NCBI GenBank assembly: GCA_963920525.1
Contig: OY986437.1
Location: forward strand, 117,018,715-117,082,714
DNA from: Dichetophora obliterata
Taxonomy: Eukaryota > Arthropoda > Insecta > Diptera > Sciomyzidae
Direction of reading: 5' to 3'
Length of the DNA: 64,000 nucleotides
Positions 57,757-64,000 of the stretch are shown here, in pieces. The first letter of the stretch is position 1. Every line of letters starts with the position of its first letter. The notes below the pieces were generated by a model, which saw only the letters and a list, made by a program, of their open reading frames with translations, was not told the DNA's origin and made no database searches. A program made the position numbers and the translations under genes.

Positions 57757-58078
57757 AAGGCCATTCACAGTTCGAATACGCTGGTCTGCCATTTGTTCGA
57801 CTTGCTATTTGTACGCCAATTTACGAAAGCGTATTTTGCTTTGTTGTTGTTTTGCATACAAATGCAAATACGCAGGCACGCGTAAATAAAAGCAGCCCTT
57901 GGACGTGTTTTTTGTACCTCGTATTTTTATGCTCTGTCTACAGCCGCAAATCACATGCATCACAGGGTTGCACAATCTTTTTATACGACAGTCACATGGC
58001 GAGGTGCTCACAGTTTGAACAATAACAAATGCTATAAATACGATTTGCCAAAAGTACGCTCAAACTGTGAACAGCCTT
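57757..58078. mobile_element. 322-bp MITE, TSD AAT
   Basis: Inverted ends AAGGCCATTCACAGTTCGA / AAGGCTGTTCACAGTTTGA, with AAT on both sides (57754-57756 and 58079-58081). An internal block (57982-58017) recurs inverted at the window's right edge. Confidence 0.8.
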
Positions 58079-58201
58079 AATGATATCGATAAGAGTGGTC
58101 CAAAACAATCTAAAGTGAGAAAAATTTACCCACCATAATATGGGTTGGGCTCAGGGACAACACAAGACATAACAACTAACCATGCGTTTACATAGATCTA
58201 A

Positions 58202-59897
58202 TCATACATTAGTTTTCAATCTACTTTTGAGTTGACCTTTCGATAAGTTAACATTAAAAAAGCTACAGTTGTTAACAAAGGTACTCATGCGATGTAAAGG
58301 AGCAGTAGCCATATAATTTGTTCTACTAAAAGGTAAGTAAATTAAATTGTTAGCATTTCTACTGCTTCTACGGTTAGTGTTAAAATTTATAAGAGTTAGA
58401 AGTTCTGGTGAATCGAATACACCAGTTATGAGTTGGTGTAAATAGACGATATCTGCAGACTTCCTTCTCTCATTCAAAGGTTGCATTTTTAATAGTTTTA
58501 AGCGATCCTCATAAGGAGGAAGGTTTAAAGTGTCAGTTACACTTAAGCCCCTTAGAGCAAACCGAACAAAACGTTTTTGGATTCTCTCTATACGTTCAAC
58601 ATGTACATTGTAACTTGGGGACCAAACTTGACTTGCATACTCTAAGTGAGGTCGCACAATTGCATAATACAGCGTTGTAGTTGTGATCATACTATTAAAT
58701 TCCTTGGCCCAGCGTTTCATAAACCCGAGCATAGAAGATGCTTTTTTACAAATGTAATCAATATGAACGTTAAACGATAGCTTAGAATCCATGCATATAC
58801 CCAGATCTTTGACAGAATCTACACGACTTAATGCAGTATCTTTTATCTTATAATCAAAAATTAAATTATTAATTTTTCGCGAAAAGGTCATAGTTTGGCA
58901 TTTATCTGGATTTAGAAACATATTGTTTTTAGAACACCAAATTTCAAAGGATTTCAAATCAGACTGGAGCAGATCTGAACTGTCTTTAGCATCTATTGTT
59001 CTGTATATTTTCATGTCATCTGCATAGATAAGTAGATGAGAGTGTTTGATGATGTGGGTTACATCATTAATGGCTAAAATAAACAGAAGTGGACCAAGGT
59101 GGCTACCTTGAGGAACACCTGATTCAGCAATAAATTCAGCTGACAATACGCCTCGAAATCGTATTTGATAAGATCGCTCTGTCAGATACGATTGAATCCA
59201 GCTTACAAAAAATTGTGGAAAACCCATTAACTTTAGTTTAAATAGAATAAAGTTGTGTGGCAGTTTATCAAATGCTTTACTAAAATCAGTGTAAATACAA
59301 TCGACCTGGTTACCTGAATAAAATGAATTTAAGCAAAACGTTGTAAAATCGAGGAGATTAGACACAGTGGATCTGCCAGTAACAAATCCATGCTGACGAG
59401 TTGTCATGATCTTCCCACAGTGAATCTTCACACGATCATACACGAGGCGCTCAAAAAGTTTTGGAATCGATGAGAGTTTCGCGATAGGCCTGTAGTTGTT
59501 TATATCGTTCTTACAACCTTTTTTATAGATAGGACCTATAAAAGATTTTTTACAAAAAAGTGGAAAAATTCTTTCGCTAATTGATTTATTGAATAACATG
59601 GACAGTGGTTGACTTAGAACGGAACCACATCGTGTTAACACTGCGGCAGGAATTCCGTCAGGTCCAGCATTAAAATCCTCATCGATCAATCCAATATACT
59701 TTAAAATATCCTCTGAAGTAAAGGATATAGAATCCAACGGAACCCTGGGTGTAGAGTTCATATATTCAAAGTACTCTTCATCAGGATTAAAAGAGTCTGA
59801 ACAAAATGACTCTTTAAAGAGATTGGCAAATAGACCACAAATTACGACAGGATCGTCAGTAAATCCGTCAGAGGTTTTAAATGATGAAGGGAATCCA
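58202..59897 (-). pseudogene. CR1-like LINE ORF2, reverse transcriptase part
   Basis: The 519-codon open frame (59761-58202) carries the complete RT: AGPDGIP at 32-38, NNYRPIAKLS at 88-97, QHGFVTGRS at 123-131, YTDFSKAFD at 157-165 (catalytic Asp 159), SGVPQGSHLGP at 214-224 and LIYADDM at 244-250 (YADD intact). A thumb/connection follows (VRPHLEYASQVWSP, then RIQKRFVRFAL) and a C-terminal LPPYEDRLKLLKMQPLNERR segment common to CR1/Jockey elements. The same frame reads upstream without a stop to the A10 run at 59902-59911, where a one-base shift separates it from the endonuclease. The downstream TAG/TAA ends ORF2 normally. The enzyme itself looks intact. Confidence 0.85.
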
Positions 59898-61073
59898 TCA
59901 GATTTTTTTTTTGGTGCTTATGAAACCCCAGAATTTCTTCGGATCAGACAATATTCTCAGCTTAGTACTGTCTAAATAATTTTGATATAAGGTAGCTGAG
60001 CAATTATCAAAATCCAGAAACAAACGCTTGTAGATTTCTAGGTCATTCAAGTCTAAGCTACAGACATATTTTTTCCATGCCCTATTCCTGCTGTTGCGAA
60101 GAATCTTTAACTCCTTTGTGTACCAGGGGTAAGCACAGTTTTTCGTAAATTTGAGGCTATATGGCACGGACAGAGAAAACATAGCAAAGATTTCGATATA
60201 AAAAAAATGAATTGAATCATCAAGAGTGTTATTATTAACATATTCTAAAATAACATGAAGTTTACTTTGAAGTAAATGATTCAACTTCAAAAAGTCAGCT
60301 TTTTTAAAATTAAATTCATAAACTTTATCTATTGAGTTAGATTTTTCTATATTATCCCTGTCTGATTTGTACCATATGCTCAATGGTGGATGGTATTCAT
60401 CAACAGCAGTCAAAACATGAGGGGCCCTCTCAACAATCACATTGTTACTATCTGTAGTTAAGACCAGGTCAAGAAGTCTTTCACTACTATTATAAATACA
60501 ACTCACTTGTTGTAAGTCAGAACATATATTATCAACAAATATATGCTCTTGGCGAGTCTTCGAATTAGATGCACAAAAATATGTATCATCGTCAGAAGAT
60601 TCCCATTTCAAGTCAGGCAGATTAAAATCACCTAACAATAAAATGTCGTCATTAACGTCAATTATGCTTATGACATATTCTATGCAATCCGCAAGGCTTG
60701 CATAAACTTCTACACTGCTCTTAGGAGGAACGTATGCATTAATAAGATATACATTAGAATTGCAATGTACAACCCTGACGTTTATAAGTTCGATGTTAGC
60801 AGAGCAGGGAATAACAATAATGGAACTAACGAAGGAGTTCCTTACAGCTAATAAGACACCTCCACCGACAGCAGAAGTATTGTCAGCATGTCTATCTCTT
60901 CTATAAACTTCAAAACTGTTATCAAACAATTCTAAGTCAGTAATGCTTCCGTTTAACCAAGTTTCAGTCAGTGCGATAATATCCTCAGAGAAATTCTGAG
61001 ACATTAAAAATATGTCTCGCGTCTTAGAGCGTAATCCCCTTACATTTTGATAGTAAAGGGATAACCTATTCAG
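59898..61073 (-). pseudogene. CR1-like LINE ORF2, endonuclease part
   Basis: From the codon after the slippery site at 61079-61073 the frame reads LNRLSLYYQNVRGLRSKTRD, then (from the Met at 61004) MSQNFSEDIIALTETWLNGS, GDFNLPDLKWE, RLLDLVLT and VDEYHPPLS. Numbered from that Met, TETW is at 13-16, GDFN 125-128, LDLVL 178-182 and the catalytic-type His 205: an APE-like nuclease that nicks target DNA. QNVRGLRSKT is the normal start of the domain, so translation must enter upstream of the Met. The frame ends FWGFISTKKKI-stop because an A10 run (59902-59911) carries one A too many; the next frame continues as SDGFPSSFKTSDGF. Confidence 0.82.
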
Positions 61074-61079
61074 TTTTTT
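61034..61079 (-). promoter_or_regulatory. Candidate -1 ribosomal frameshift signal at the ORF1/ORF2 junction
   Basis: ORF1 ends CAA AAA AAC TGA, placing the heptamer A AAA AAC (61079-61073) in frame just before the stop. Ten nucleotides further on, 61062-61053 can pair with 61043-61034 over 10 bp (one G-U) with a 9-nt loop. Slipping back one base enters CTG AAT AGG, exactly the endonuclease frame. Heptamer, spacer and stem match the classic retroviral arrangement. The alternative is a lost A in this damaged copy. Confidence 0.45.
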
Positions 61080-61996
61080 TGGGATTGACGAGCGGCTTGA
61101 GTCGTCCCTCTAGGCTTATTCTTAGGCTGAAACTCTGTAACGAGTATATTATCAGTCCACAAATTAGAGTTTAGAACAGTTGCAAACTCTTCAGCTGGAA
61201 CTGTGAGTATAAAGGAAGCATGGGAAGGTTTATTACCTATTTTTTGCATGAACAAAATGCATTTTGACTCAACAAGTTATTATGTTTGATAAAGGTCAAT
61301 ACATTTTCAACAGTTGTGTCGGGCTGAAGACGTGAAATAAATAAATTTTTATTCCTCGACACTGCCCTTAAGCTTGATAGATTTCTAGGCTCAATAGGAG
61401 TCAAAACTGAACTATTAATCAAAGAAGGAATGTTAGAAGGTGACGAGGAAGTAACTGGAGTGTTCCTGTTCAAAAGCGGTGCTGAGGGCTGCTTGGCCTG
61501 AGAAGTAGATCCAGATGATTTTCGCTTCTTATTAGTTTTTTTATTTTTTCTCTTTTTTTTTTGCGATAATGTGGTCTTCTGATGAAAGGATTGTTTGTGT
61601 CCCTGAAGAAACAGTCTGTGACAAAGAAAGCGGGATATTTTCCGAAATGGAATTTTCATCATAGACGCTGGTACTGGGTGCGGCCCTAACTTCACTAAAA
61701 AATGTTACAATTTCTCGAAAATTGTTGTTTAATGAGTTAAGACTTTCCCCAAAAAGCTTAATTTTTGAATAAAGTTCATCTGGGGAAAGTGCCCTACACG
61801 AAGCACAGTACCAGCGCAGACCTGTTCGCAGAGATTTTAAGTCGTCAAGGCATGACTTGGAAATACCGGCACAAGATGCATGAAACATCTGCTCACATGG
61901 ACCAGAACAGCTGAACATTGGGTTTAGAATGTTTTGGCTTTTGCAAAGTTCGTCCAAAGAACAAGCAACGATATTTTCTGCAGAAAAATAATCCAT
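61070..61996 (-). pseudogene. CR1-like LINE ORF1 with PHD-like finger, two frameshifts
   Basis: Starting MDYFSAENIVACSLDELCK, the first segment carries a PHD-like zinc finger: C30-x3-C34-x4-H39-x2-C42, then WYC64-x2-C67. A linker and basic stretch (KRKNKKTNKKRKSSG) follow. The C-terminal segment (NLFISRLQPDTTVENVLTFI, then MQKIGNKPSHASFILTVP, AEEFATVLNSNLWTDNILV, TEF) is an RRM-like fold seen in insect LINE ORF1s. Two one-base lesions split it: one extra A in the A10 run at 61553-61562, and one missing T near 61253. It ends at the TGA at 61072-61070. ORF1 would bind LINE RNA. A longer upstream Met at 62029 is possible, but 61996 fits the domain start. Confidence 0.75.
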
Positions 61997-62402
61997 TTTT
62001 AATTTTTTTAAAAAAATGAGCAGATGCAAAATGTGCTTTCAGGGTTACTTTATTCAGACAGTGTGTGCACAGTTTAGTAGAAAACAAAAAACAAACAACA
62101 ACACTGACTGAACTGAAGATAAACAAATCACAGCACAAAGAAGAAACTAAAACACCGCAAGCATGCAAAAACAACAACAACAACAACACTGCATTAACTA
62201 AATAAGTTAAACAAAGTTAAAATGCAAGAATTAAACTTACACAACTTAAATGCACAATTATTATTTAAGTGAACAGTTTTATATTAATGTTGTTAGTATA
62301 GTAAATATGATATTTAAATAATTACTATATTGAAACTGTTTTGATACACTCACGAATATAACAAACAAAGGCCGACACAACCGACACCAACTAATATACG
62401 AG

Positions 62403-62910
62403 ATCAACGATGACAGTGTTAGGGGGTCGCTGATTTTGAATTTGCAGTCAGAATTTTAAAATTCCGTATGGTTAACAGGGTTGCCACCTAAGTTTTTTAT
62501 TTTAACGAATTCGGTGCTGGCACGAACACTAGTCAAAAATGGGTCGCTGAATCCGAGCCCGTTGTCAGAATTTAAAATTTATGAATTTTTTGTAATAGGG
62601 CTGCCACCTCATAAAATGTATTTTTAATAGTTGTAAACATAAATTAACAGTGTTAGGGGGTCGCTGATTTTGAATCTGAAGTCATAACTGTAAAATTCAA
62701 GATGGTGGATAGGGCTGCCACCCTATTTTTTTTTATTTTTACGAATTTGGGGCTGGCGCGAACTAAAGGGTAAAATGGGTCGCTGAATCTGAATCCGTTG
62801 TCAGAATTTCAAAATTATAAAATTTTATAATAATAGGGTTGCCACCTAACAATATGTATTCTTAAGTGTTTTAAAAATTATTTATCAGTTTTAGGGGCTC
62901 CCCCATGATG
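62403..62910 (+). repeat. About two higher-order units of the satellite-like repeat
   Basis: ACAGTGTTAGGGGGTCGCTG, GGGTTGCCACCT (62480), GGGCTGCCACCT (about 62598 and 62715) and GGGTTGCCACCTAACAATAT (about 62838) repeat the 53.7-kb array pattern. With 57524-57670 it brackets the CR1-like LINE. Confidence 0.85.
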
Positions 62911-62986
62911 AAATTGTTTAATGATGTTAAAAACTTTTAAAAATACATATACTTTTCGAAATTCTATTAAAACAGACATACAGCCC
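62911..62986. other. Short unassigned spacer
   Basis: Nothing recognised. Confidence 0.3.
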
Positions 62987-63168
62987 TATTCTGACAAATT
63001 AACGAATTGTTAACCAGTATTTTGAATATTTCTATGTGTTTTTTGTAATTTTTTTATTTCAAAACAAAATTTGAAGCTCAAAAATAAAAAATTTTGATAA
63101 AAATTGTCAACTGCTGTTCATTTATGCAGTAAATTAACAATTTGTTAATTTGCCAGAATAGACAAAAT
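62987..63168. mobile_element. 182-bp MITE-like palindrome
   Basis: CTATTCTGACAAATTAACG and CTATTCTGGCAAATTAACA, each followed by AATTGTTAA, form inverted ends of about 28 bp. Confidence 0.7.
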
Positions 63169-63769
63169 ATGTTAATCTACTCTAGCCATTATATGAAATA
63201 TGACTTTTTTAGTAAGACAATATTAAAGAGTAAATCAATCTCTTAAAAATCTCTAATTTTTTTGGGTTAAAGTTTCACTGCTTCCGTGTGTGACAGCCAG
63301 ACATATATTTCTTTTTTTTAATTGACAGTTAAAAAAAAAATAATCTGGCAACGCTGATTGTTACGATGTTCATAACTATGCTTACTCCAAGACTTGGCAA
63401 CCAACAACAAAAGTTCAAAGCAGACTTTTTGTGTAACATAAATCAGATGAAACATTTATGAGCCATGTCTTAAAAAGAAAATAATTTTGAACTCAATTAG
63501 ACTCAGTTAGACATCCCAAATATCCTCTGGTAGGTTTTAGAATTTTTCCCATACGTTTAGTGTTAATGTTGTATCTTAGTTAATAAAATAGTTTTCGTTA
63601 AAGTAGTTTTTACTAATATCAATTAGTTGAGTTGAAGCCTTATTGTAATATGGCCTATAAAGTTAGCTTTATAATTATAATTTATATTAGTTGGATTCTT
63701 ATGAGGCTTCATTTGTTTGGTCGTATTTAAGAATGTTTTCAAAATAAAATACGAAATAAATAATTAATA
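63169..63769. other. Unassigned AT-rich stretch
   Basis: Nothing recognised beyond a CTGGCAACGCTG word near 63343, of a type common at fly repeat edges. Confidence 0.3.
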
Positions 63770-64000
63770 AAGGCTATTCACAGTTTAGAGCCTGAACAGA
63801 ATCAAAAATCGTTGCGACCGACGATTGAGATAGAATAGATTCTAAGTCTGCGATTTATCGTTGCGGAAAACGAGCTGCGGTTTTTTCTACATTTTGCATG
63901 TATTTTCCAACAACAAAGATCGTCGGCCGCAACGATTTTTGATTGTGTTCAGGCTCTGATTCTGTTGAAACTGTGAGCACTACGCCATGTGACTGTCGTA
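63770..64000. mobile_element. MITE cut by the right edge, related to 57757-58078
   Basis: It begins AGGCTATTCACAGTTT, like the ends of the 57.8-kb MITE. The final 35 bases (AAACTGTGAGCAC, then CGCCATGTGACTGTCGTA) are the inverse of 57982-58017. Internal inverted blocks (GCCTGAACA, CAATCAAAAATCGTTGCG) lie at 63785-63822 and 63917-63960. Confidence 0.7.

Larger units (their letters stand above)
58084..62397 (-). mobile_element. CR1-like non-LTR retrotransposon, near full length, damaged
   Basis: In minus-strand order: a 5' leader with (CAA)n near 62168; ORF1 with a PHD-like finger (61996-61070); ORF2 endonuclease and RT (61073-58202); and a short 3' UTR. There is no RNase H. A PHD-bearing ORF1 with an APE endonuclease and no RNase H fits CR1-group LINEs, though I cannot name the clade. 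Limits are approximate: no TSD found, 5' end set where the satellite begins, 3' end set at the adjacent MITE. Confidence 0.75.

Overview
AT-rich eukaryotic DNA, most likely an insect and probably a fly. That is inferred from the transposon families (LOA-type and CR1-like LINEs, mariner/Tc1, hAT, PIF/Harbinger-like MITEs, Helitron helicase), a 72-nt intron and many GTT/CAA microsatellites. I find no host gene I would defend. Nearly all recognisable coding sequence belongs to mobile elements, so this looks like a heterochromatic or large-genome intergenic block built by repeated nested insertion.

Layout. 1-1.4 kb: palindromic element next to a decayed Helitron helicase. 1.74-7.19 kb (minus): complete LOA-type LINE with two intact ORFs and an exact 11-bp target-site duplication (TSD). 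7.5-8.4 kb: two copies of a palindromic repeat around a possible tRNA-derived SINE. 10.0-12.9 kb: hAT element with 8-bp TSD, broken by a second TIR element, its right end tandemly duplicated. 13.9-15.6 kb: 589-bp MITE and a dead mariner. 16.2-22.7 kb: MITEs, then a 5.4-kb structure of inverted repeats nested inside inverted repeats. 22.9-28.8 kb: decayed transposon coding fragments and a tRNA-Asp-like sequence. 29.2-31.0 kb: inverted-repeat element containing a Tc1 remnant that itself contains a MITE. 31.5-32.6 kb: truncated LINE with RNase H. 33.4-35.8 kb: Tc1-like element. 38.3-40.6 kb: unclassified DNA transposon with a well-preserved exon pair. 42.0-44.2 kb: mariner-superfamily element inside a long-TIR element. 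47.7-51.5 kb: second hAT-type element. 52.3-52.9 kb: transposase-like remnant. 53.4-55.7 kb: large palindrome carrying a satellite-like repeat. 58.1-62.4 kb (minus): CR1-like LINE flanked by the same satellite. The right edge cuts a MITE also present at 57.8 kb.

How the parts relate. Autonomous-looking sources are the LOA element (intact) and possibly the 38.3-kb transposon. The rest are relics or non-autonomous elements. Several MITEs share a G-rich terminus followed by TTCAC and TA-containing borders, suggesting one related transposase source. The observation most worth follow-up is a complete candidate -1 frameshift signal (slippery heptamer, spacer, stem-loop) at the ORF1/ORF2 junction of the CR1-like LINE. 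It must be weighed against three other one-base lesions in the same copy.
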